DNA of 13,521 nt from an uncultured Clostridia bacterium (GTDB lineage Bacteria > Bacillota > Clostridia > Christensenellales > Borkfalkiaceae), in the NCBI GenBank assembly GCA_934247855.1, contig CAKQKA010000045.1, positions 1-13,521 on the forward strand, written 5' to 3'. A program made the position numbers and the translations under genes. Shown piece after piece: positions 1 through 7,172 of the stretch. Numbering within the stretch: the stretch's first letter is position 1; each line of letters opens with the position of its first letter. The notes under the pieces are model-generated. The model was not told where the DNA came from and made no database searches. It saw only the letters and a program-made list of their open reading frames with translations.

Positions 1-767
1 AGGCGATAGAAGCCGCTTCGAAAAAGCTTGAAGATTTTAAAGGGCGTTTCGCCCTCGTTCACGACAATTTCAAAAATTTTCTTTCCGTTAAAGAAAACTT
101 AGGGCTTGGCTTGATTGACGGTGCATTACTCGACTTAGGTGTTTCAAGCTATCAACTCGACGAAAGAAGCCGCGGGTTTTCTTATATGGCGGACGATGTC
201 AGACTCGATATGCGCATGGACAGTGATTCCCCGCTTACCGCGTATGACGTTGTAAACGAATATAGCGAAAAAAGATTGAAAGAGATACTGTTTCTTTACG
301 GCGAAGAACGGTTTTCGGCAAATATCGCTGCGAATATCGTAAAGGAAAGGGCGAAAGCTCCTGTTACGACTACGGGCGAACTTGTACGAATAATCGAGAA
401 AAGTATTCCTGCAAAATTCAAGAAAGACGGACATCCGGCAAAAAGGTCTTTCCAGGCAATTAGAATAGAAGTGAACGGCGAACTTGACGGACTTGATAAA
501 TGTTTGCACGATATAGCTTCGGGATTAAAATCGGGCGGAAGGCTTGCGGTAATTACCTTCCATTCCTTAGAGGACCGCATTGTAAAAAGAGCTTTTGTGG
601 ATCTTGCTACAGGATGTACCTGTGATAGAAGTATTCCTATATGCGTTTGCGGACGAAAAGAACAGGCAAAACTCATATCGAAAAAACCGATTACGGCAAC
701 CGAGCAAGAACTGAAAAGAAACCCGCGTAGTTCCAGCGCAAAACTCCGCGTAATCGAAAAACTGTGA
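1..767 (+). CDS. rsmH: 16S rRNA m4C1402 methyltransferase RsmH (MraW), 5' partial
   Basis: RsmH N4-methylates C1402 of 16S rRNA in the decoding centre, using S-adenosylmethionine. The reading frame is open from base 3, so the gene enters from outside the window; about 254 residues are visible against roughly 310 for the family, and the N-terminal SAM-binding glycine motif is missing. The family signature DLGVSSYQLDERSRGFSY lies at about 129-182, RSFQAIRIEVNGEL at 444-485, and GRLAVITFHSLEDRIVK at 537-587. A Cys-rich segment (CTCDRSIPICVCG) near 615-653 is typical of Firmicutes RsmH. The TTG at 111 is internal and not the real start, because clear family-like coding sequence runs upstream of it. 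It heads the dcw cluster, as is usual just after mraZ. Identity is secure. Confidence 0.95.
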   Translation, partial: AIEAASKKLEDFKGRFALVHDNFKNFLSVKENLGLGLIDGALLDLGVSSYQLDERSRGFSYMADDVRLDMRMDSDSPLTAYDVVNEYSEKRLKEILFLYGEERFSANIAANIVKERAKAPVTTTGELVRIIEKSIPAKFKKDGHPAKRSFQAIRIEVNGELDGLDKCLHDIASGLKSGGRLAVITFHSLEDRIVKRAFVDLATGCTCDRSIPICVCGRKEQAKLISKKPITATEQELKRNPRSSSAKLRVIEKL

Positions 768-780
768 TTTAACGATCATA

Positions 781-810
781 TTGATTTTTAAGTCGCGTTG
801 CGCACATAAT
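781..810 (+). promoter_or_regulatory. Possible sigma-A promoter upstream of ftsL
   Basis: The gap between rsmH and ftsL contains TTGATT (781-786) and CATAAT (805-810) with an 18-base spacer. These match the TTGACA/TATAAT consensus at 4 of 6 and 5 of 6 positions. No terminator is visible after rsmH, so this would be an internal promoter added to read-through. It was found by eye in AT-rich DNA, so chance is a real alternative. Confidence 0.3.
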
Positions 811-854
811 ATTGTTTACTGATTTAAGCATATGCTTTAAAATAAGAATAATTC

Positions 855-865
855 AGGAGGGGAGG
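855..865 (+). promoter_or_regulatory. Extended Shine-Dalgarno of ftsL
   Basis: AGGAGGGGAGG holds two overlapping purine-rich Shine-Dalgarno cores ending four bases before the ATG at 870. It fixes the start of the ftsL-like gene and suggests strong translation. Confidence 0.75.
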
Positions 866-869
866 CAAT

Positions 870-1421
870 ATGAATAATAACGATAAACGTAACTCAAAAT
901 ACGATGAATACGCCGAATATGAGTCCGAAATGACGGCTGCGCGCAATGTTCGCGCACGTTCAGGCTCCGATGATGTAAAAGAAACCCGCCCGAAAAGAGA
1001 GTTCGGTTCAGCCGCTGATTATCAAAAATATATCGGCGATATGCCCGAACGTAAAATGAGCGATGATCTTGTGCCCTCGGGTACAACTATGCAGTTCGTC
1101 GGAAAGGATCGTAAATATGTCTATGAAGACATGAACGATCTCGACGAAAAAAACGATAGCATTGTCGGGAAAGAAGGACTTAGCGGAAAGAGCAAAATTA
1201 TGATAGCTGTTTACGCTATCGTTGTTCTTACCATTTTTACGCTCATTATTATGAACACTCGTTTGTTAAAGACTATGGATACAAGCATTAACGAGCAGGA
1301 AGCGCGTATTACCGAACTTGTCCGTGAAAACAATGCTCTTACCGAACGTTACGAGTTTGTTTCTTCCGATGAAGAGGTTATTCGCCGCGCACAGGATATG
1401 GGCATGGTTTACAGAGACTGA
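870..1421 (+). CDS. ftsL: FtsL-like cell division protein with long cytoplasmic N-terminus
   Basis: This is probably the divisome protein FtsL, a bitopic membrane protein that pairs with FtsB/DivIC and DivIB/FtsQ and activates FtsW and its partner PBP. Of 183 residues, about 1-108 form a charged hydrophilic N-terminal region. One membrane segment follows at about 110-129 (KIMIAVYAIVVLTIFTLIIM). A short extracytoplasmic part at about 131-165 looks like a coiled coil, and the end (EEVIRRAQDMGMVYRD) resembles the conserved FtsL C-terminus. FtsL proteins are usually near 100-120 residues, so the N-terminal tail is unusually long. Sequence identity in this family is low. The call rests on topology and on the place between rsmH and the PBP gene. 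The start is set by the strong Shine-Dalgarno at 855-865. Confidence 0.8.
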   Translation: MNNNDKRNSKYDEYAEYESEMTAARNVRARSGSDDVKETRPKREFGSAADYQKYIGDMPERKMSDDLVPSGTTMQFVGKDRKYVYEDMNDLDEKNDSIVGKEGLSGKSKIMIAVYAIVVLTIFTLIIMNTRLLKTMDTSINEQEARITELVRENNALTERYEFVSSDEEVIRRAQDMGMVYRD

Positions 1422-1428
1422 TTTTGAG

Positions 1429-1449
1429 TACGTTCTTTTAACGGACGTA
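1429..1449 (+). promoter_or_regulatory. Small hairpin just before the PBP start codon
   Basis: TACGTTC (1429-1435) can pair with GGACGTA (1443-1449) through seven pairs, one of them G-U, around a seven-base loop. It fills most of the 33-base gap between ftsL and the PBP gene, where no good Shine-Dalgarno is present; the only weak candidate (GGA at 1443) lies inside the stem. It may affect translation of the PBP, or it may be a chance structure. Confidence 0.3.
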
Positions 1450-1454
1450 TAACA

Positions 1455-3251
1455 TTGAAAAAAGAATTAAAAAAACGCTATTTCTCAATAACTATTTTAC
1501 GAAAGAGGTTACTCGCGCTTATTTGTGCGGTAACCTTTATTTTTTTGTTTATTATCGGTAAAACGTTTTTTGTAACCGTGGTTGACGGCGATAAATTAAG
1601 GGTTAAGGCGATCGATCAGTGGACGCGCGAATTGCCCATAAAAGCTATTCGGGGTCGAATTGTTGACAGAAACGGAGTTGTTCTGGCCGCAGATGAATCG
1701 ACTTTTTCGGTTTTTGTGCGTACAAGGTGCGTTACAAATCCCGAACGGATTGCCGGCGCCTTGTCGAAAGAGCTCGGTTGCGATCATGACGGGTTGCTTG
1801 AAAAAATCAATAAAAAAGGCACTTCCGAAATTACCGTTGCAAGGCAGATTTCTAAGGTGCAAACGGATAAATTGAAGGACTATTCTCTCGACGGCGTATA
1901 TTTTTCGCCCGACGGAAAAAGAAATTACCCGTTTAATCAGGCGCTATGTCAAACTTTAGGTTATACATCGTCGGACGGCAACGGGCTTAGCGGTATTGAA
2001 AAATACTATAACCGATATTTGCAAGGTACCGACGGAAAAATCTTATATGAAAGCGATCTTGTCGGACTTGATATGGACGGAAAAAGTCCGTCGTATCTTC
2101 CTGCGGTAAACGGTCTTGACGTAAGGCTTACGATCGATTCCGAAATTCAACTTATTTGTGAGGATGAACTCGATAAGGTCATGGCGCAATATACGCCTGT
2201 TTCTGCAAAAATACTGATGCTTGAGCCAGGCAGCGGTAAAGTGCTTGCTATGGCGCAAAAGCCGTCATTCGATTTAAACGATGTGCCGCGTGACGATAAA
2301 GAGCAGCTTATGAAACTCGGAAGAAACGGAATAATAGCCGATTCTTATGAACCCGGATCGACGTTTAAAGTGATTACGGCAAGCGCGAATATCGAAGAAA
2401 CTCTCAGCGGAAACAAAAATGCTTTTTCGCTCGAACACGTTTATAATTCGGGCAGATATCGGATTGTCGGCGGAAGAAAAATCAAATGTTGGAGCACGCA
2501 TGCGGGCGGAAAACATTCAAATCAAAAACTTTCGGATGCGCTCAATAACAGCTGCAACCCGATATTTGTAGATATCGCGCTTTCTTTAGGTAAAAGTACT
2601 TTTTATAAGTACGTTAACGCTTTCAACTTCGGTAAAACGACAGGTATAGATTTTCAGGGAGAAGCTCTCGGCATGGTTGTGCCCGAAAGGTCTGTTACCG
2701 ACGGCGATCTTGCTCGTATCGGATTCGGTCAGACGATTGCCGTAACGCCTTTGCAGCTTGCGGCTGCGGTTTCGGCGGCTGTGAGCGGAGGTGTGTATCA
2801 TAAACCTTATCTCGTGGAAGAGATTTATTCGGATACACAAATCGCCGTCAGATATTATCCTGTTCAGACCGAAAGGGTGATAAGCGAGCAAGCGTCGAAA
2901 ATTATAGCGTCATACCTTGAAGGCGTAGTTCGCGACGGAAGCGGAAAGCAAGCATATATCGAGGGCGCGCGTGTAGGTGGGAAAACGGGTACAGCGCAGA
3001 TTTATAAAGACGGTGTTATAGCGCAGGGTAAGTATGTAATGTCCTTCATTGGTTTTTTCCCTGCCGACGAGCCGAAATATCTTGCTCTCGTGATAGTAGA
3101 AGAGCCGATAGGCGGCACATACGGTTCAACTGTTGCCGCGCCGGTTTGTAAGAATGTATTCCAACGTATTATAAATGCAAAATCCATTACGGAGATAAAT
3201 CATGAAGATAAGACAACTGACAGATACGATAAAATGCAGTATTATAGGTGA
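1455..3251 (+). CDS. Class B penicillin-binding protein (FtsI/SpoVD-like transpeptidase)
   Basis: This is a membrane-anchored D,D-transpeptidase that cross-links septal peptidoglycan together with FtsW. Its 598 residues comprise a short basic cytoplasmic end, a membrane anchor at about 18-40, the class B pedestal/dimerisation domain starting around RGRIVDRNG (66-74), and a transpeptidase domain. All three catalytic motifs are present: STFK (302-305, nucleophile S302), SCN (366-368) and KTGT (510-513). No PASTA domain follows, unlike classical SpoVD, so a division role (FtsI/PBP2B) is as likely as a sporulation role. The start is a TTG with a poor Shine-Dalgarno; an in-frame stop at 1425 rules out a start further upstream. 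The last 50 bases overlap murE and encode a polar tail of about 17 residues. Confidence 0.93.
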   Translation: MKKELKKRYFSITILRKRLLALICAVTFIFLFIIGKTFFVTVVDGDKLRVKAIDQWTRELPIKAIRGRIVDRNGVVLAADESTFSVFVRTRCVTNPERIAGALSKELGCDHDGLLEKINKKGTSEITVARQISKVQTDKLKDYSLDGVYFSPDGKRNYPFNQALCQTLGYTSSDGNGLSGIEKYYNRYLQGTDGKILYESDLVGLDMDGKSPSYLPAVNGLDVRLTIDSEIQLICEDELDKVMAQYTPVSAKILMLEPGSGKVLAMAQKPSFDLNDVPRDDKEQLMKLGRNGIIADSYEPGSTFKVITASANIEETLSGNKNAFSLEHVYNSGRYRIVGGRKIKCWSTHAGGKHSNQKLSDALNNSCNPIFVDIALSLGKSTFYKYVNAFNFGKTTGIDFQGEALGMVVPERSVTDGDLARIGFGQTIAVTPLQLAAAVSAAVSGGVYHKPYLVEEIYSDTQIAVRYYPVQTERVISEQASKIIASYLEGVVRDGSGKQAYIEGARVGGKTGTAQIYKDGVIAQGKYVMSFIGFFPADEPKYLALVIVEEPIGGTYGSTVAAPVCKNVFQRIINAKSITEINHEDKTTDRYDKMQYYR

Positions 3252-4638
3252 TGACGTTGACGTAAAATCTCTTGCGCTGTCGCATAACGATTGCAAAGAC
3301 GGTAGTATTTTTTTCTGCATAAAGGGTAATAATTGCGACGGAGAGGCGTATATCGATTCAGCTGCAAAAAACGGAGCCGTCGCGGTCGTTACAACAAGAC
3401 CGATTGACTGTTCGCTTACCGACGTCGTGGTGAAAGACGTTCGCAAGGCGATGAATGCAATCTGTAAGAGATTTTATTCCGATCCGCAAAAGAAATTAAA
3501 ATTGATAGGAGTTGTCGGAACGGACGGAAAAACTTCCGTTTGTGAATTGACTTGCCGAATGCTTAACGAAGCAGGTGTTAAATGTGGAAAAATCGGTACA
3601 AACGGAGCTTTTTTTGACGGAAAAGAAATCGATACCGGAATGACGACGCCGGATCCGCCGTTATTATATAAACTGCTTAGCGAAATGGTTGCCGGCGGCG
3701 TTAAAGCCGTGTGTATGGAACTGTCTGCTCACGCGATTTATTACAAGAAAGCCGATTTTGTATTCGATATACTGATATTTACCAACTGTACTCGCGATCA
3801 CCTCGACTTTTTCGGTTCGATTGAACGGTATCGCAGAGTCAAGGCAAGTGCCTTTATTCAGAAGAATTGTCGTCTGGCGGTCGTAAATGCGGATGATCCG
3901 CTCGGACTTATTATTGCGCTGAAACGGAAAACGGCTACTATAACTTACGGTATAGATCAGCCGTCGGATATTTTTGCCGTAGATATTAAAGAAACGGCAG
4001 AAGGAATGTGTTTTATTATCAATTTATTCGATAAATTGTATGACCTCAAAACCAAACTGATAGGGCGATTCAACGTTTATAATTTACTTGCTGCGGCAAC
4101 CGCTTGTGCGCTTTGCGGGCTGAAGACCGATTATATTGCGGAAAAAATACCCGAACTCGGTTGTGTACGCGGAAGAATGCAAAGAGTACATTCTATGCCG
4201 AACGTATACATAGATTATGCGCATACGCCCGACGGACTTGAAAACGCGCTTTCCGCTTTGAAAAAATCAACCGAAGGAAAATTGATATGCGTATTCGGTT
4301 GTGGCGGCAATCGCGATTACGGCAAACGCAAGGAAATGGGAAAAATCAGCGGTCGACTTGCCGATTTGACTGTTATTACCTGCGATAACTCTCGTTTTGA
4401 AGATGTAAACGCCATAATCAACGAGATTGAAAAGGGCGTGCGCGAAGTCGACAACGTTGAATATGTAACGATATCCGATCGCAAACTTGCCATAGAATAT
4501 GCCTTGCGTTATGCGACCGTTGCGGACACTGTTTTAATTGCGGGTAAAGGATGCGAATGTTATCAGGAAGTAATGGGCGTAAAAATACCGTTTTCCGACG
4601 AAGAAACCGCTTGCGCTTATTATAAAAACAAGGAGTAG
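3202..4638 (+). CDS. murE: UDP-MurNAc-tripeptide ligase MurE, divergent motifs
   Basis: MurE adds the third stem-peptide amino acid to UDP-MurNAc-L-Ala-D-Glu in the cytoplasm, using ATP. Its 478 residues show the three Mur ligase domains. The P-loop is GVVGTDGKTS (103-112), followed by TTPDPP (148-153), TRDHLDFFG (197-205), the carbamylated-lysine region YRRVKASAF (K214), YIDYAHTPDGLENAL (336-350) and FGCGGNRDYGKR (365-376). DNSRFED (395-401) stands where DAP-adding enzymes have DNPR; the arginine is kept, so meso-diaminopimelate is the likely substrate. GKGCE (448-452) replaces GKGHE, SAH (175-177) replaces SSH, and SHN (27-29) replaces the N-terminal DSR. The start is supported by GGAG at 3191-3194. 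No other MurE-like gene lies in the window, so I take it as the functional enzyme. Confidence 0.9.
   Translation: MKIRQLTDTIKCSIIGDDVDVKSLALSHNDCKDGSIFFCIKGNNCDGEAYIDSAAKNGAVAVVTTRPIDCSLTDVVVKDVRKAMNAICKRFYSDPQKKLKLIGVVGTDGKTSVCELTCRMLNEAGVKCGKIGTNGAFFDGKEIDTGMTTPDPPLLYKLLSEMVAGGVKAVCMELSAHAIYYKKADFVFDILIFTNCTRDHLDFFGSIERYRRVKASAFIQKNCRLAVVNADDPLGLIIALKRKTATITYGIDQPSDIFAVDIKETAEGMCFIINLFDKLYDLKTKLIGRFNVYNLLAAATACALCGLKTDYIAEKIPELGCVRGRMQRVHSMPNVYIDYAHTPDGLENALSALKKSTEGKLICVFGCGGNRDYGKRKEMGKISGRLADLTVITCDNSRFEDVNAIINEIEKGVREVDNVEYVTISDRKLAIEYALRYATVADTVLIAGKGCECYQEVMGVKIPFSDEETACAYYKNKE
4630..4635 (+). promoter_or_regulatory. Shine-Dalgarno of mraY inside the end of murE
   Basis: AAGGAG forms the last two sense codons (Lys-Glu) of murE and sits four bases before the mraY ATG at 4640. 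The murE stop and the mraY start are one base apart, which suggests translational coupling. Confidence 0.75.
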
Positions 4639-4639
4639 C

Positions 4640-5638
4640 ATGGTATTATTGCAAAAATGCGGCATTGCTTTTGTTGTTTCCATTATCGTCAGTTGCCTGA
4701 CCGGCTTGATTATAATACCCATTCTTAAACGACTTAAAGCAGGACAAAACATACTCGGTTATGTGGATAATCATGCAGGCAAATCGGGAACGAGCACAAT
4801 GGGCGGAATTATTTTTGCGTTTTCCGCCCTTATTTGCTATCTGATTTTTTCGGAGAAGAGGGGTGTGCTTGCGTTTATATCGCTTGCGATTGCGCTTGCC
4901 TATCTTATCGTAGGTTTTCTGGATGATTTTATAAAAATCAAATCTCACAGAAACGAGGGGTTGACGGCGTGGCAAAAGATATTGTTTCAAGGTGCGATTG
5001 CCGCTATTGTCGCAGTTTTTGTATATACACGCTCGCTCACCGATTTTTTTATTCCGTTTCTCAATTATTTTGCTGACCTCAAAGTAGTAGGCTGTGTGCT
5101 TGTCTTTTTTATTTTTATTGCGACGACCAATTGCGTGAACCTTACCGACGGTTTGGATGGGCTTGCGGGCGGCGTATCGTACGTTTATCTTTTATTGCTT
5201 GCCGCAGTTATAGGAGTGCAGTTGTTTGTATATCCGAATAACTTTATTTTACCGGGTGAGGCGGAGGAAATAGCTCTGCTTTCGGTTGTTCAAGCGGGGG
5301 CTATTTTAGGATTTTTGCTTTATAATACGTTTTCCGCAAGCGTATTTATGGGCGATACAGGCTCGCTGTATCTGGGCGGGTTTATCGCTTCCGCGTCGAT
5401 TTTCAGCGGAAATGCGTTTTTTATTCCCGTTTTCGGAATAATGTTTGTGGTATCCGGCATATCAGTAATAGTGCAAGTGGCTCATTTTAAACGTACGGGA
5501 AAAAGAGTGTTTCTTATGGCGCCGTTGCATCATCATTTTGAATATAAAGGGCATAGCGAAAGTAAAATAGTATTTGTTTACAAATTGATTACTTTGGTTG
5601 TCGGTGTCATTGCCCTTATAATCACTGCCGGAGGTTGA
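4640..5638 (+). CDS. mraY: Phospho-MurNAc-pentapeptide transferase MraY
   Basis: MraY moves phospho-MurNAc-pentapeptide from UDP to undecaprenyl phosphate at the inner membrane face, forming lipid I. The 332-residue polytopic protein has the usual length and all the key motifs: TMGGIIF (53-59), the acidic pair in FLDDFIKI (D95, D96), NLTDGLDGLAGG (167-178), FMGDTGSLYLGG (236-247) and PLHHHFEYKG (295-304). The cytoplasmic segment before TMGG reads GQNILGYVDNHAGKSGTS rather than the classical IREEGP form known from Bacillus and E. coli. This seems a lineage variant, since the catalytic residues are intact. It is probably coupled to murE, with a stop-start gap of one base. Confidence 0.97.
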   Translation: MVLLQKCGIAFVVSIIVSCLTGLIIIPILKRLKAGQNILGYVDNHAGKSGTSTMGGIIFAFSALICYLIFSEKRGVLAFISLAIALAYLIVGFLDDFIKIKSHRNEGLTAWQKILFQGAIAAIVAVFVYTRSLTDFFIPFLNYFADLKVVGCVLVFFIFIATTNCVNLTDGLDGLAGGVSYVYLLLLAAVIGVQLFVYPNNFILPGEAEEIALLSVVQAGAILGFLLYNTFSASVFMGDTGSLYLGGFIASASIFSGNAFFIPVFGIMFVVSGISVIVQVAHFKRTGKRVFLMAPLHHHFEYKGHSESKIVFVYKLITLVVGVIALIITAGG

Positions 5639-5639
5639 T

Positions 5640-7172
5640 ATGTATTTTAAACGAACAAAATTTCTGATAATCGGAATGTCGAGGAGTGGACGCGCTGCCT
5701 GTAAATTGCTGCTGAAGCGGCATGCCAGGGTTTATATTTTCGATGAAAATCCGTCGGCTGAAGTCGCTAAAGCAATGAATGAACTAAACGAGCTCGGTGC
5801 GACGACCGCTACTAAGGATGCGGTTAGGGGCACGATCGATAATTCGGACGTTATCGTTTTAAGTCCGGGCGTTCCGATAGACGGCGAGCTGCCGTCATAT
5901 GCAATCGACAAAGGGAAATGCGTTATAGGAGAACTCGAACTTGCTTATATCGTTTCACGTTGTCCCATTATAGCGGTTACGGGCACGAACGGTAAAACTA
6001 CGACGTGTTCATTGATTTATGAGATTTTTAAGACGGCAGAGTTGAAATGTTCTCTCGCGGGGAATATTGGCACTCCGTTATCTTCGGTGGTCGACGATTG
6101 CGACGAGGATACGTTATCCGTCGTTGAGGTTTCGAGTTTTCAGCTGGAAACAGTAAAACGTTTTGCTCCGCACATTGCCTGCATATTAAATATTACGCCG
6201 GACCACATGAACAGGCACTACAATATGGAAAACTATACCTACCTTAAATCAAAATTGATTGCAAACCTTAGCGAATGTGAATACGCCGTGCTTTCAGCCG
6301 ATGATGAAATCGTTTGCAAATTAGGCGAGCAAAGTAAAGGTCGAAAGGTGTATTTTTCGGTTAAAAAACAAACAAACGGAGCGTATATTGCCGACAATAA
6401 AATATTTTGGCGCGGAAAGCCTGTTTTGCCGATAAGCGAATTGAAACTTAGCGGGATACATAATCTCGAAAACGCGCTTGCTGCCGTGTGCGTTGCGAAA
6501 CTTGTCGGCGTTGACGATGAAACGATTGTAAAAGGCGTGTGTGATTTTTCAGGCGTAAAACACAGACAGGAAAAAATAGCAGAAAAGAACGGCATTGTTT
6601 ATATCGACGATTCAAAAGCCACAAATCCCGATTCTGCATTGAAAGCTGTTGAATCATGCGGAGAAAGCATTGTTTTGCTGGTAGGCGGAATCGATAAAGG
6701 ATTCGGATATAATACTTTTTTTGAAAATATTGCAGGGCGAGGTAACGTCAGGGCTGTTATAGTGTACGGCAAGTCGAGAAAACAGCTCTATCGCGCTGCT
6801 GAAAATGCTTGTATCGAAGAGCTATACCTTACAGTCGGATTCGATAGCGCGGTAAGGACGGCGTTCGGAATCGCTAAACGAGGCGATACCGTATTACTCA
6901 GTCCTGCTTGCGCAAGTTTTGACGAATTTACCGATTTTGAAGAAAGGGGCGATGCCTTTGCGGGACTTGTTAAATCGTATATCGAAGATAATGAGTTAAA
7001 ACGTGATAAACATTGTTTTATCGATATTGAAAACAAAAACGTTTGCTCCGCAAAGACGGCAGGCTATTCAGATATTGAGTCGACTGCGGGCGCAAGTAAA
7101 ACCGATGATACGAGTATAGTTGTTGAAACAATAGGCGATTTCGGCAATGAAAGCGAAATTGATGGAGAATGA
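5640..7172 (+). CDS. murD: UDP-MurNAc-L-alanine--D-glutamate ligase MurD with C-terminal extension
   Basis: MurD adds D-glutamate to UDP-MurNAc-L-Ala with ATP in the cytoplasm. Motifs in order are an N-terminal Rossmann-like domain (IGMSRSGRAA, 11-20), SPGVP (75-79), the P-loop VTGTNGKTTT (113-122), GNIGTPL (141-147), VEVSSFQLE (162-170), NITPDHMNRH (184-193), KHRQE (307-311), IDDSKATNP (322-330), the glycine-rich GGIDKGF (349-355) and SPACASFDEF (421-430). The usual MurD fold ends near residue 451. About 59 further residues, acidic and Ser/Thr/Asp-rich, follow, giving 510 rather than roughly 450. GGAGG at 5630-5634 sets the start, one base after the mraY stop. The extension overlaps the start of ftsW by up to 26 bases. 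Confidence 0.95.
   Translation: MYFKRTKFLIIGMSRSGRAACKLLLKRHARVYIFDENPSAEVAKAMNELNELGATTATKDAVRGTIDNSDVIVLSPGVPIDGELPSYAIDKGKCVIGELELAYIVSRCPIIAVTGTNGKTTTCSLIYEIFKTAELKCSLAGNIGTPLSSVVDDCDEDTLSVVEVSSFQLETVKRFAPHIACILNITPDHMNRHYNMENYTYLKSKLIANLSECEYAVLSADDEIVCKLGEQSKGRKVYFSVKKQTNGAYIADNKIFWRGKPVLPISELKLSGIHNLENALAAVCVAKLVGVDDETIVKGVCDFSGVKHRQEKIAEKNGIVYIDDSKATNPDSALKAVESCGESIVLLVGGIDKGFGYNTFFENIAGRGNVRAVIVYGKSRKQLYRAAENACIEELYLTVGFDSAVRTAFGIAKRGDTVLLSPACASFDEFTDFEERGDAFAGLVKSYIEDNELKRDKHCFIDIENKNVCSAKTAGYSDIESTAGASKTDDTSIVVETIGDFGNESEIDGE

Noticed and set aside
111..113. TTG at 111 as the start of rsmH
   Set aside because: The frame is open back to base 3 with family-like coding sequence, and the conserved DLGVSS region would lie almost at the N-terminus. 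The gene is cut by the window edge.
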